64,000 nt of DNA, taken from NCBI GenBank assembly GCA_039881145.1, contig JAYKKI010000052.1, forward strand, positions 13,395,001 through 13,459,000, in the 5' to 3' direction. This document shows positions 48,080 to 60,625 of this stretch, piece by piece; within the stretch, counting starts at the first letter, position 1; the number at the start of each line of letters is the position of its first letter. Source of the stretch: Druceiella hillmani. Taxonomy: Eukaryota; Arthropoda; Insecta; Lepidoptera; Hepialidae. Under the pieces are notes generated by a model. It ran no database searches, was not told the DNA's origin, and saw only the letters and a program-made list of their open reading frames with translations. The translations under genes were made by a program, and so were the position numbers.

Positions 48080-48982
48080 TTATCCTGTAAACAAATGCAC
48101 GCTTTTTACTTTCCACGCTATATATAAAAAAAACTGCTAATCCCTACCAAAAATAGATAAACTAAACTTGTACATAATTTTGTGCTCTATAAGTTTCGTA
48201 ATAACCTCTAACGACATGTGAGGCATAAAAATCGAGATACAGGCAAAAATTTGTTTCGTCACATTTGACCTTTGATATCTTGACTAGCCGACGTGATATC
48301 TTATGGAACTTATCAACCCGTCTTTGGAACAACAAAATAAGGGTCTATGCAAATCAGCCTTTCTACTTTTATTGTAAGATTTAATCCTTATTTAACTGTA
48401 TTAATTATATGGAAATTTTGGCGGCGAGAAATTAAGTATTCGGAAATTTTTTAATTTTTTCTAACGATTGGTTAACTAACAGAATATAAGTTTAATGATA
48501 TTCATAATGATTTGTCAAATAGTATAATTTTCATAAGCCATTTCCTATAATAATTCCCTTCTTTCATAAGCAGCAATTGTTTTAGACTCCTTTCATGGAA
48601 CTAATAACCACGCTCTCGTCTTATGAATATCTTCTTTGCTCCCTACTCTTTTAGCTTTTCTATTGTTATATTTTTATTATAAATTTTTATTTAATAAATC
48701 TTAAAAAAACGCGGTTCATGTAATTTTCGTTTCAGTAACGATTTTATTTCTGATCAATGTCACAAATCAACAATTAAAAGTTTATCTACCAAGAGAAAAT
48801 TTTGTAATGCAGGTTAATTTTTCCCAATAATTTTTTTAAGTGTTTCACTTCATTTCTTATTTAAGTATTTTATTTTATTTCTTATTTTTATTAATTAGTA
48901 AATTTGATATGGATCGTTCTTTAAAAAGAAAGTATTCGGATAGATGGCAAAAATATTTTTACCTTGATTTTAAATAGTATAC
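48080..48982. other. No gene recognised
   Basis: AT-rich. 48180-48340 has phrases typical of insect dispersed repeats (TTTCGTAATAACCTCTAACG) but cannot be assigned. Confidence 0.4.
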
Positions 48983-48990
48983 CTCTAGAC

Positions 48991-50206
48991 CAGTAGTTTT
49001 TAATCGATAGTCCCTGTACCACTGGTGGTCTCCGTAAGCACCTGAAGTTGTCCGCCAGGTTATCTTACAATTATTAAAATAACGAAATGAATGATAACGA
49101 GTCAACATGCGAGTCGACATGTATTTGGCTTTGAGTAGCACCAAACCAAAATTTCAACAGTCGGTAAATAGTGTGCAGTCACAAAAATCACACTAAAGTA
49201 ATAAAATTAATGTAAATTTTTTTGCAAACAGTATAATATTATTGGAATAATTTTATACGTATTTTATTTAAAATAATATTATTGGAATAATTTTAAAAGT
49301 TATTGTAATGTTGTTATATAAATAAAACCTCAATTATAACTTGTGTGTAAATATTTATGGAGAAATTGCCTGGCAAAAATTATTGTAAATTTCATAATGA
49401 ATTTTGCAGTTTCCCGTCGAATGGTAATGCCACCAGACTACAGTTAAAACTTACCATAGTGTCACAAATGCAATTATTATGAAAGTAAATTTATTATTTT
49501 TAAGCCTCCAGATTTTTTTGCAGGCACGCAACCCTGTCAAACTTTTAGATAAAAAATTATTTCAATAAACGAATCATAAATTGAAATTCATTTTTTAAAT
49601 ATTTTTTCCCTAATCCGATTTTTCCCCATCGTTTTCCTTTAAGGGTATTTACAATCATTTCAAGAGATTAAAAGTATAACTTCTATTTAAAATCCTTTAT
49701 GCATAAGAGCTACACATTTTATAAAACACAGGAGTGCAACAGCTAATAAGGTCATAAAAAACAGCATTAAAGTGAACTTTAAGAACACTGGCACTATTGG
49801 AATAGTTAAATGATAAGAACACTGGCACTATTGGAATATTATCACTTCATTTAATTAGTATCCATGACATTTACCAATACATTACAGTTCGTTACATTAT
49901 AACGATAACAAGCAAATATTTATTCAGCAGCAAAAACATACGCAGTGACTTTAATGAAATAACAAGACTTGAACAAATTATTTTTCACTGCAACCATATT
50001 AAATTTAGGTACTCTCATGAGAAGACAGTTCTCCAGATTCTTTTTATGATATAATATAAGTTGCATCAATACTGAAATGGAGGGGCAGCGAACAGTTTCT
50101 GTTAACTAGTAAATATTTTGGTTGATCAATTACGTAAAAATATTAACTTACAAAGACAACAATACCCTTAGTTGATTCCTTGTCACGAAAAGGTTAAGAA
50201 CCACTG
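48991..50206. mobile_element. Non-autonomous or decayed hAT DNA transposon
   Basis: Ends are inverted: the left end starts CAGTAGTTTTTAATC and the right end is the complement of CAGTGGTTCTTAACC, the classic hAT terminal sequence. Flanks give an 8-bp target duplication with one mismatch, CTCTAGAC (48983-48990) and TTCTAGAC (50207-50214), matching the hAT nTCTAGAn preference. The 1.2-kb interior has no transposase ORF and contains a 31-bp direct repeat (AAGAACACTGGCACTATTGG) at 49786 and 49816. It is therefore a non-autonomous element or an old deletion derivative. Confidence 0.82.
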
Positions 50207-50318
50207 TTCTAGACATATGATAAAAAAAACTATTTTCCTTATGAAAAAAATCTATATTCTAAAATTCTTAAAGTAAAATTATTAAAAAAACCGTGTTACT
50301 AGCAATTTAACTGCTAAC

Positions 50319-50380
50319 TAAATGTATTGCTTAGATATATATTTTTGATTGTAAAAGTATACATCTAAGCAATACATTTA
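50319..50380. repeat. 62-nt hairpin with 18-bp perfect stem
   Basis: TAAATGTATTGCTTAGAT pairs with ATCTAAGCAATACATTTA; after one mismatch the stem continues about 4 bp. Loop about 16 nt. Confidence 0.7.
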
Positions 50381-50417
50381 TATGGTGTATCACGTACCAT
50401 TAAATTTTTAAAAATCT

Positions 50418-50557
50418 ATTTACACCCAAGTGTGTAAGAACACTCGTATTGTTAACTACACTTAAAAGTTATAGTCTAACTATTTACACCTAGGTTTGTA
50501 AGAACCCTCTTATTGTTAAGTACACTTAGGAGTTGTAGCCTAAGTGTACTTAACAAT
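50418..50557. repeat. Tandem repeat of about 64 bp with a 19-bp perfect hairpin
   Basis: CTATTTACACC.A.GT.TGTAAG ... TATTGTTAA.TACACTTA occurs twice. The second unit adds an inverted copy making a perfect 19-bp stem ATTGTTAAGTACACTTAGG (50512-50530) with 50539-50557 and an 8-nt loop. Confidence 0.8.
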
Positions 50558-52739
50558 TGAGTTAATTGCTTTAACCCATACATAGATTTATTAAACCTGC
50601 CGTTCGTGCGCATCTAGCATTTGTTTATAACTAGCCCATAATAAGAAATCACTAGACATAAATATATTCATAGCAAATATTAACAAAAATCTATTTCAAT
50701 AAACATAACTTTTCGAAACAGAAAACGTTAAAGAATATTATTTATTTTTTCTGTTGCCTTTTTTCAATGATAACCTAAAATGAAAATAATTTAAAAATTA
50801 AAATAATGAAATTTTATTTACTTAATTTATTAAATATACTCACGATAATGGCAAAATTAAGCAGGTAACTATTAAAATTACACACTTGAAATTAATTTAA
50901 TGGATATGACCTAAATAATAAATTGTATTGTATTTCAAGCACAAATCCAAATATTTTTGTGTTTTTATTTAAATATTTAGGATATTTATAGACTTGTATT
51001 TTCATATAGTTTAATAATGACTACTCGAAATTGGTGGCTTCATTCCGTAATAGTTCGTTTAGGTATTTATTAGTAAATAATTTCGCGTCGATTTTTACAA
51101 TTATTCTTTGAACCCTTTCTGACTACCTAAAATTTATAGATACTCAGAATGTGTTGCAATTGGAAAAAATCCTTGACATGAAATATTGAGTATGGTATCC
51201 GGAAAATAAGAATAGCAATATGATAAACCACCAATCGAAAAGCCCATGGTTTCTCGGTTCATTCTTTGAACTAAGTTCTCCCTAATCATAGTTGAAAGAA
51301 GCACGTTAAAACTATGCAGATGCTGTACTAAAAAAATGGTGAATATTCGTAACATCTTTGAAAACGTATAATTTTCAAGTTGACGTTGTAATGAAAAGAA
51401 TTACAGTGCAAAGTTCTATTCATCGCATCCGCCTCAAAGACCTTATATAAATTTAACGACAAGCGAACCCGATCGAGCTAGGAGCTCGAAGATACATCAA
51501 TGAGTTGAATGCTAAAGGTGGTTTAATTCATAGCGTACGACATTAGCTGAATGTAAAGTTTGCTACAGTTCGAGCCAAGTTTTCAAGTTAACGATGGAAT
51601 AGGAATGAAATATTCAAGGATTGAGATTGGTTCGGCTTGGCGCCACGTATCGAATCTCGAGCACAATGCACCTGAATGGTAGATAACTATTATGTGAAAT
51701 ATCTAGAATTATCTTATGATGAATTGCATTGGTGAAAAGCGATTGATGGCAATTTTTTTTGTAATTTCCGTAACAAATATAATAAAATTTTCAAGAAACG
51801 AATATACACTAGTGATGCACCCGAGTGAATCAGCTTAACTGTAGGATCTTTTTGATAAAAGTAGGATACGACAGTTATTTTTCATTTAGATTAATTCTTT
51901 TATATATTGAATTAACTATTTATCGGTATATAATTAAGAATATATTAATTTTCATTATTAAATACCAGTGGTCCCATATATAAATATAATATGAATTTAT
52001 AGCTAGCTGCTGAAATTCGCAAGCTATTTTAAAGAGCTATTTAAAAGGAATTAAAACTTGTATATAATGTCCATAAACAGATATTTTTTAAGGGATTTTT
52101 TGTTTTATTCTAATTAATAAATCATTAAATGAACATTTTGGCTAATTACTGATGTTACATTGTTCGAGAACCTAAATTTAGGTTCTTCATAGATCGATTA
52201 TTGTGGACAATAATATTGATATGAACGCGAATATAATTTTATTTATTCTCTCAAAATATTATTATAGTCAAACGCAAATGAGCTTCGTAATATAACGATT
52301 CGAAAGAATAACCAACATTTTCTAAAGAATATTTTTGAAAAAGAAAAAGTTTAAAAAACTTTCTTTATTTTAATTTTCGGAAAGTTTTGGCAAATTTAAA
52401 GTCTATTCAAAAATATTAAAGAAAGCAAAGTCACCATTAATACCTGCATATTCTCCATAACGGTACACGAGGTAACCAAATTGATTTTGAATATTAGTTT
52501 AAACTAACTAACAGAACTAATGGCCGACAAAACGACTAATGGCCTGAAGTACGCCATGATCAAACGGATTTAGGAAAACCGGCAAAGCGTCACGTGGGAG
52601 CAACTGACAAGTCCATAAGGAGATTGCTGTAAAATTAATCCGCGCTTTCGCACTGTAATTTATTTTACACGTGCCTTGAAAAGCGTTTACTAAAGCTTTT
52701 ACAGACATTGTTTAAATTGAGTTCGAGATTTTATACATT
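50558..52739. other. AT-rich stretch with two GC pockets
   Basis: Pockets at 51420-51680 and 52510-52700 have more balanced composition. A minus-strand 73-codon ORF (51134-51355) and a 63-codon ORF (52517-52708) have no recognised domain. No gene can be supported. Confidence 0.4.
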
Positions 52740-52781
52740 CGAGTTCAAAAACACTGACTATAGTCAATGTTTTTGAACTCG
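52740..52781. repeat. 42-bp palindrome
   Basis: CGAGTTCAAAAACA pairs with TGTTTTTGAACTCG around the inner palindrome GACTATAGTC; two small mismatched positions. It could extrude as a cruciform. Confidence 0.8.
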
Positions 52782-53089
52782 ATATATATTAACCTTTATA
52801 GCTATAATCAAATTTCAGTCGAAAATCGATATTTTAACAATATTACGTACATATGTAAAATCGGTGGTAAAACCAAAGTGCTCTATTTTCTTTTATTAAT
52901 ATTATTTTAATACCTAATTTTTTTTACATGATGAAGTAATAGGATAAGTTTATATTAATTAATTCTATCTAATAACAAAGCCAGTGAAAGAAATAGTTAT
53001 TAACCGCGATGTTGGTCACATATCTAATTAAAAAAAGTGCAAAAGTTAAAAACAACAGGGGGCAAAGAGAAAGGGACAAGTATACTCGC

Positions 53090-53580
53090 ACATAATCGAG
53101 AACAAGAATAACCGCCGTCCACGGAAAAAGGAAGATTTTAAAAATGACTGTTTATCAAAATGAAACTATTTGAGAAATCGTTTTGAACACTAATAAACCT
53201 CTTTTGCGATATTTAACCAGTCGGTAAAAAAAGTTATCCCTAAAATGTATAAAAAATTGCAACCTTATACGTACTATGTATCCTTATACATACGTACTTA
53301 TACACAGAATAACGGACGAGGCGCATGTTATTTTTCAAAGGCGTATTTGGAACAAAATAAGTATTTAAAAAAATTAAAAAATTTTAGAGAAAGAATTTTT
53401 TTAGTACACAATCCCCTTGTTTCGAAATACTACATTAAACATTAATTACTCGAGTTATGATTCCTTCCATCGTTAAACTTTAGGCTGGCCCACTACGCGA
53501 TAATAAAAGACAGACTCGTGTGCAATAAAACATTTGTCTGTGCCAGTAACAGACCAACTGGATCTTAAATTATTTATTTT
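53090..53580. repeat. Segmental duplication, left copy
   Basis: It matches 54830-55320 in order: AAAAAGGAAGAT.TTTAAA, TTATCAAAATGAAACTATTT, AATAAACCTCTT, GCATGTTATTTTT.AAAGGC, CGAGTTAT.ATT.CTTCCAT, AACAGACCAACTGGATC/CTTAAAT. Identity looks like 70-80 percent with indels. Confidence 0.75.
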
Positions 53581-53885
53581 TGTTTATTAATACTTTAAGG
53601 TACATATAATACATACATTTGATGGACTTATTACTACAAGAGCAGTAGATGCATCTCTTTCAGTCAACCGTATTGATTAAGTATAAACATTTTGTAATGG
53701 GAATGACTGTAAAAGGCTTTAATAGAAAAACGAAACTTAGGACAAAATAACAAATAACAAAAAATGTCATAACAAATCAATAAGCAAAACTAAGCTACAT
53801 ATGAATAAGATAAAACAAAAAAAAATATTAATTATAAATCTTGACATGGTCGGGAACAAAATGGAATTAGGAACTGTAGGACAGA
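53581..53885. other. Probable 3' untranslated tail of the LINE relic
   Basis: AT-rich, lies immediately downstream (minus strand) of the relic stop at 53886; no separate feature. Confidence 0.35.
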
Positions 53886-54413
53886 TTACGAGAGAAAGAA
53901 CTTTTTAGACGATCTTTGAATTTGATCTAGTCAATTCCAAAGTCTTACAGCTTGGACAGCGAAGGATTTTTCATAAAAGGTAATCTGCTTCTACGATAAT
54001 TTGGATAAGTAACATTATTCAAAATATTATAAAGAAGTGTAAAAAGTTGAATATTGCGAAAGTAAAGATTTGGGAAGTAGAGATGTAACGTTTTTTAGCA
54101 TACATATATACCTAAGCACTCTATATGTCTCCCATGTTGAAGGACTGGTGTTCGCCTTATATCTGATTTTGGCTCAATCGCGCTTAGCCATAACTTTTTT
54201 GATGGAGTCATTAAGCCATGGGGCTGCCTTTCTTTTAATTTTCACTCATTTAAGAGCTGCATACTTATCAAATAGGTTGTTGAATTTAACAAGTTTTTCA
54301 TCAACCGTTTTAAAGGCTAAAATACTATCCCAATCAATGAGCTTGGCATTCTCAAGAAAACAAGGCAAGTCAATACTGCTAAAGCTACGAAAATTGGAAA
54401 TTTTAAGAAATGC
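53886..54413 (-). pseudogene. Non-LTR retrotransposon relic with reverse transcriptase deleted
   Basis: Read on the minus strand from about 54410: FRSFSSIDLPCFLENAKLID, then WDSILAFKTVDEKLVKF, FDKYAALK, stop, VKIKRKAAPWLNDSIKKVMA and KRD, stop, AKIRYKA. This is the linker between endonuclease and reverse transcriptase of CR1/Jockey-group elements (consensus AP.K....RK.APWL.D.IK..M..RD.A). It ends near 54110 and is followed almost at once by NLYFRNIQLFTLLYNILNNV, then after a frameshift SFAVQAVRLWN, stop, LDQIQRSS, which is the extreme C-terminus of such proteins. The whole reverse transcriptase of about 400 codons is absent. Stops and frameshifts make it dead. The plus-strand ORF at 54070-54417 is its antisense shadow. 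Confidence 0.8.
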
Positions 54414-54829
54414 CTAAGGACTACACAACTTATAGGATAGATAAATTATATCATGGCGTGAGAACCCAGGAGCAGTAAAAAGGCCATAGAAACATACACT
54501 TTTAGGGAAGATATAATATAAAGATTAATAATGGAATGATAATTTACCTGGTGGAAGGTAGCAATGGATGGAAGAATGGTGAGATTTCCAGCATTTCCAA
54601 TGACCACCCTATCTATATAAAAGTGGTATGAGAAGTGTACAGCTTTGGGAAATATGACGGCTGCTAGATAAATAATGATCCTCCGTCTAGGTTCATACAT
54701 TACTTTAACAGGTTTTGTAACTTTAATGGTTTAATAGGTAATATAAATTTTAACGAATTAATTGTTAAGTAAATTTTATTACGTTACATAATTTTTTTAC
54801 TAACAACATGGCATTAACATTTTTATAAT
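54414..54829. other. Spacer with an edge of the duplicated segment
   Basis: 54700-54790 (TTACTTTAACAGGTTTTGTA...ATGGTTTAATAGG) resembles 55340-55440, suggesting the duplication unit is longer than the core match. Confidence 0.5.
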
Positions 54830-55320
54830 GATCAAGCCACAAAAAAGGAAGATATTTTAAATAATAGTTTGTCAAAATGAAACTATTTGACAATTCATTT
54901 TGAAAATCAATAAACCTCTTGCTAACCAATAGATGCAAAACATTATCTGCAAAAATATTAAGAACTGCGACGTATGACATAACCTTATATATACACACTT
55001 ACATAGGTAGAGACTGATGAATGGAGATGCATGTTATTTTTAAAGGCAAATTTGAAACATAACAACCATTTAAAAAAGTTAGCATTTTCAAAGATTTTTT
55101 CAATACAAGATCTCCTCTTACCAAAATTTTATATTAAAAGTTAATTATTTTAAATTAATCGAGTTATAATTACTTCCATTGTCAATATTAGAGACTAACG
55201 CGCTGGTCATCACATCATTAGAGACTAACGCGCTGGATAACAAAACATACGCCCATGAGTGTACAATAAAAGATCTGTTACAGAAATTACAGAACCACTG
55301 GATCTTAAATAATGATTAGT
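54830..55320. repeat. Segmental duplication, right copy
   Basis: Counterpart of 53090-53580. It also contains a 25-bp direct repeat ATTAGAGACTAACGCGCTGG at 55188 and 55217. Confidence 0.75.
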
Positions 55321-56290
<970 letters not shown>

Positions 56291-56424
56291 ACAGAAGCCT
56301 CACAGTACGAGTTCTACTTGTATTTAAATTAATGGTTTATTATTTAACCGTCTACTATGTAAAATTGGTTAAAACATTTCGAACCATTAATTTCTGAAAC
56401 TATACGATAACAAAAAAAAATTTC

Positions 56425-56830
56425 GTACCTGAAACTGTCGGAAAGCATACTTAATTTTTTTCTTCTTGAAAGAAAAACATCAACCCTCATCCGTAGAATT
56501 GACGGATTTTAACATTTTGTACCTGAAACTGTCGGAAAGCATACTTAATTTTTTTCTTCTTGATACAATAACAGCAACCCTCATCCGTAGGAGCGACGGA
56601 TTTGAATATTTTGACTTATACGGATTTGAATATTTTGTACCTGAAACTGTCAGAAAGCAGCCTTAATTTTTTTCTTATTAATAGAATAACGGTAACCCTC
56701 TTCAGTAGGATTGACGGATTTGAATATTTGTAACTTGCACGGATTTGAATATTTTGTACCTGAAACTTTCCGAAAGCAGTCTTAATCTTTTTCTTCTTGA
56801 TACAATAACTCTCATCCGTAGGATCTCTTA
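56425..56830. repeat. Tandem repeat, four units of 94-120 bp
   Basis: GTACCTGAAACT.TC.GAAAGC begins units at 56425, 56519, 56636 and 56756. Each has CTTAATTTTTTTCTTCTTGA and CCCTCATCCGTAGGA..GACGGAT. The third and fourth units are longer because CGGATTTGAATATTTTG is duplicated. Confidence 0.9.
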
Positions 56831-57308
56831 CATAATGGAGACTTAGCAGCGTGGCTAAGGCATGTAACATTCAACTGAATCACACCAATGAGTCCCTAGT
56901 TTGTGAAGCTCTGAGAAGAGCACGTGAATATTATACGTTTCAATCGTGACTCTGAGTTCTATTGCCAAAGATTGTCAAGATGCAAAGGGTCTAATGCTGG
57001 TCACTTCCATGAAGACATTATATGGGGCATGATATGGAATTCGTAGAGCTGCTTTATTAATTTTTTTTTCATTCTTAATTTTTTAAGTCGTTTAATTTAT
57101 TTTTCGGCAAACAGAGATCTAGTATACATTCTAGTATTTATATAATTTCTAGTCTTACTATTTTCAGTCGTAGTTATTAAATTAAAATAAATATACTATG
57201 CTCTCTTCATACATTTGTTAATAATATTTCGTCTACTTCATTATTGAACAAGGTAAATATGCCAAAAATTATAAAAAGTAGCGCAAAATATTATCAACAA
57301 TGTTCTTT
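56831..57308. other. No gene recognised
   Basis: Spacer, AT-rich from 57050. Confidence 0.4.
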
Positions 57309-57450
57309 TTATATATCCTTTGCTGCACTTGTAGTATAGGCTTCTTTTAGTTTACGCCATTCTTCTCTGTTCCGTACCATTTGTTTCTACTTCAAGCCAA
57401 TTGCTTCTTTAATATTATCATGTTATGAAGGGCGTTCATTCCAAGGTCTT
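57309..57450 (-). pseudogene. C-terminal remnant of a non-LTR retrotransposon
   Basis: The minus strand reads RPWNERPS, stop, then after one-base slip DNIKEAIGLK, stop, KQMVRNREEWRKLKEAYTTS and AAKDI before the TAA at 57309. The D.IK...G....M..NREEWR.L.EAY pattern is the well-known C-terminal end of RTE/BovB-like and related endonuclease-reverse transcriptases, often mis-annotated as craniofacial development protein 2. Only about 45 codons survive. Confidence 0.6.
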
Positions 57451-58259
57451 CATTCAAGATTCGACCCGATACCAGGAATTTTATTTTCTAACAATTTAGC
57501 CTACTAATATCCGCTTAATTTATGTTATTTACTTAACAACGGTATTTACTTATTAAAAACGGTAATTTTGCTTTGTTTTCTGAGCCATGTGTTTGTTTTA
57601 GAGTCGCGCTTGTTAGTTTTCTTTCCCTTTATTTTTGGGTGATTTGCTATTTATAGACGGATTCTTTGGTGAATACGAAAATTTGGACTAATATTGGTAT
57701 TCTTTCTTTAACAAATGAATATTGTTTTTTTGAATGTTTATTACAAATGAATCCTATATAAGTTTAAATAATAAAGAAGTATGGAAATAAATTTATTTCA
57801 GTATGAATTCATACAGCAATAAAAGAAAGTACTAGACGAGAATAAATGTCCCTAGTACTAAAATCTCCTAACAGATCTAATATAATAATAGTAATCGAAC
57901 AAAATTATATTTTTTTATCTTACATTTCTTTACAGATTCGAAGGGTGCAATCCTTTATTAAGAAGCAAAATAATCTAAAATGGTGCAAAGACTTATAATT
58001 AAGACAGTTTGATCACTTACAGAGATGGATCCATATTGTTGGTAATTTTATTGAAAGTTTGAAAAATTATTATAGGCAAATTATTTACTTATTTCTTTAA
58101 CTTATAGATTTCCCCAAAGCATTGTTATGTGTAGTACAAAAAAACAACGGTTTTTAAATCTAGTTCAGATCATAACGCAGGAGAAAAGAAAAATACAGCA
58201 ATTCGAATAAACATCATACTCACTAGTTATCAGTCGACTAAACAACTCCACAATTCCAT
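57451..58259. other. No gene recognised
   Basis: AT-rich; nothing supported. Confidence 0.4.
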
Positions 58260-58460
58260 TCCTGAAAAAGTTAATGGAGCAGAAAAAATCTCAAGACTGG
58301 ACCCATCTCGCAATATTGCATGAGAAATGTGTGCAAATGAAAGATAGGTAAACGCTGCATCATATTCTTATGAGCTGGAGGCAAAGATAAAGGCTATAGT
58401 ACAAGCCACAAAAAAAACATGCATAGAGAGAGAATACAAGAGAAGTTACATGTTCGGAGG
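58260..58460 (+). pseudogene. Possible Ty3/gypsy RNase H remnant
   Basis: One plus frame reads VNGAEKISRLDPSRNIA, stop, EMCANER, stop, VNAASYSYELEAKIKAIVQA and TKK. The YSYELEA..AIV.A..K pattern is that of the RNase H domain of Ty3/gypsy polyproteins (consensus Y.SYELE.LA.V.A.K.F). The match is short and broken by stops, so this is tentative. Confidence 0.22.
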
Positions 58461-58588
58461 GAGAAATTTTTGAAAGAAAGTTTTATAAAGACTCAGATAG
58501 ATATGACATATCTAAGGTCAAATTCGAAAGAGAGTATGGCAGGTGAAACAAATTAGTATTGAAGCGTACCGTGTTTTACAATTTCTGC

Positions 58589-58966
58589 TTACCTAAGTAA
58601 AAGGTATAGATAGAACGCTGTGAGTAATATTGGGCGACGGCGTAGATTCCTAACGCAATCAACCATCCAGGGTCGGAAGTTGAGGGCGTTAACAAGCGGA
58701 ATATCACCGCGGAAACTTAAATCCTTCTTCGCTAAAGTAAAATAAAAGTTTTCCCTCGGGTAGACAGCTCGATCACGTAAGCGATAAAGCCTTGAAATAA
58801 CTTTGCAGATTAATATGTACTCCACGGAGAAATATATAAGACTTAGTGAGAAATGTTCTACGTTTGTATTTGAATTGAGAATAAATTCTGCAGATAATTC
58901 ATTTGAAAAGAGTTCGGAAATAAAGATGTATATTACTTTAGAATTGCATATATGAAGTTTAAGCAT
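58589..58966 (-). CDS. Unassigned 125-codon open frame
   Basis: The second half (from KVISRLYRLRDRAVYPREN to CVRNLRRRPILL) has balanced composition and an ordinary protein-like makeup, while the first half is AT-rich. No domain recognised, no splice sites or promoter assigned. It may be an old element or a chance ORF in a GC pocket. Confidence 0.15.
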   Translation of the reverse strand: MLKLHICNSKVIYIFISELFSNELSAEFILNSNTNVEHFSLSLIYFSVEYILICKVISRLYRLRDRAVYPRENFYFTLAKKDLSFRGDIPLVNALNFRPWMVDCVRNLRRRPILLTAFYLYLLLR

Positions 58967-59044
58967 ACATATCTATACTAACTAAACGCTAGCTGTATTC
59001 GCACATTTCCCTTGTTGGAAGCGGATTTCCTGTATTTATATATA

Positions 59045-59474
59045 CTAGCGTGACCCGTGCGAAGTCTTCGCATTATTTATTCCATTATGAAGCTCAGATG
59101 ACAGATCAAACAAATATTTTACTAAAATTGACATATAGAGGCGCAAGTATCAAAAGCATTGAGCTAAAGTGCCACTTTATTTATACGTGAGTGGATTTCA
59201 AATTAAACAAAAATTTTACCGACCGTCAATCATATTGACGTTGAGCCGTTAGATGGCAGCATTGCTGTTTTGTGTATATAATTTTAATAATTAATTAATT
59301 TGCAAAAACAATAGCAATAATAAATTTTTTAGTTGTGGATGCCGGTAGAGCAAGCAATTATCTATAAAATGATATATAATTTATGTGGATTAGTTGTGAG
59401 GTTTTTTCTAAAAAGGGAGTGTAACATCTTAACCTTAGCGTATTAATATATATGATGATGATGATGATGATGAT
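59045..59474 (+). mobile_element. Short RTE-like retroposon, copy 3
   Basis: Plus-oriented copy of 7828-8251: CTAGCGTGACCCGTGCG at the left, ATATATGATGATGATGATG tail at the right. It lacks the 82-bp segment of copy 2. Over 95 percent identical to copy 1 by eye. Confidence 0.75.
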
Positions 59475-59614
59475 AGTTTAGTAGGTATGTACTCTTTTTC
59501 AGTTAAAATTAAGTATTTTGGTTGAAACGATATTAATTACATCAAGTTAACTTATATTTATTATAGTTAGGCCAGGATTTAGGGCAAAGAAATGTACATG
59601 CGACAATTATTCTT

Positions 59615-59850
59615 AGGGTTACGTACCTCAAAAAGAAAAAATGCAACCCCTTCCATATCACTCACGTGTCTGTTACCCGCAATATGGCGAGTTTTGTACA
59701 TATTTGGAAGCATATTTAAGGGTACAGAGTTAAAATAGGGAACTCCAAAAGTATGTTTTACTACCAAACGGATATCAGAACACTTAATGCATGGATATTA
59801 GTCAACTCCAAGAGAGCTGCTTTTGAACCTTATTGCGAAAATGGTCACGT
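59615..59850 (+). repeat. Dispersed repeat fragment, GGTTACGTACCTCAAAAAG type
   Basis: GGGTTACGTACCTCAAAAAG, AACCCCTTCCATATCACTC, ACGTGTCTGTTACC match the head of the family described at 43190 and 23629. The 62-codon antisense ORF here is not a gene. Confidence 0.6.
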
Positions 59851-60557
59851 GAAACTAATAAGTAAATTATAAATTTACTTAGAAAATCAGTGGTATTAAG
59901 AAAATTGATTCGAATTGTAAACCTGTTTTTTGGTTAAACATTTTTATACAACAGTAATTAATGCCGATGGCAAGCACCAGGCGGAAAGATGAAGTTCGTA
60001 CAATTCTCGTTTACCCTATGTCATTGATAACTTTAAGAACTATATAATAATAATGTAGGGTGTACGAGGGAAAAAAAATTTGCATTTATATTATCTAGAA
60101 ATCCTCTTTTGAACTTGCATTTGGGTTTGCGAAAAAACATTTTACGAAATAATACAGTGCCATCTTTTGGTATTAATTTGACAAGAGATTAATTTTGTTA
60201 TATGACGTTATCTTCGTATCTAGTTTAGATGGCGTGCCACAGGAGAAAAAAATTAATTAAATGGCGATAGTTGTTAATGGATACACTACAATATATAATT
60301 GTATGTATCGTTTCAAAAATATTAATCAAAAAATGAAATGAAGCTGTAAAGTGATACTATAAGAATATGTTCAAATAAGGTGTACACATTTTTTTTAATA
60401 GATATTGTAAATGAATTTAAAACCAAAGTGTTATTTGGAAGATTCTCCTTTTTAATGATGCATGTTTGTGTAGTTTGGTTGTAAGACGAATTTTAGTATT
60501 TTTCGGGATCTTTTACATACATATATATGCAAGAGTGTTTACGTATATGTATACATA
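59851..60557. other. No gene recognised
   Basis: AT-rich; nothing supported. Confidence 0.4.
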
Positions 60558-60558
60558 C

Positions 60559-60625
<67 letters not shown>

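Noticed and set aside
54070..54417. 115-codon plus-strand ORF
   Set aside because: The opposite strand encodes recognisable non-LTR retrotransposon protein; this ORF is its shadow.
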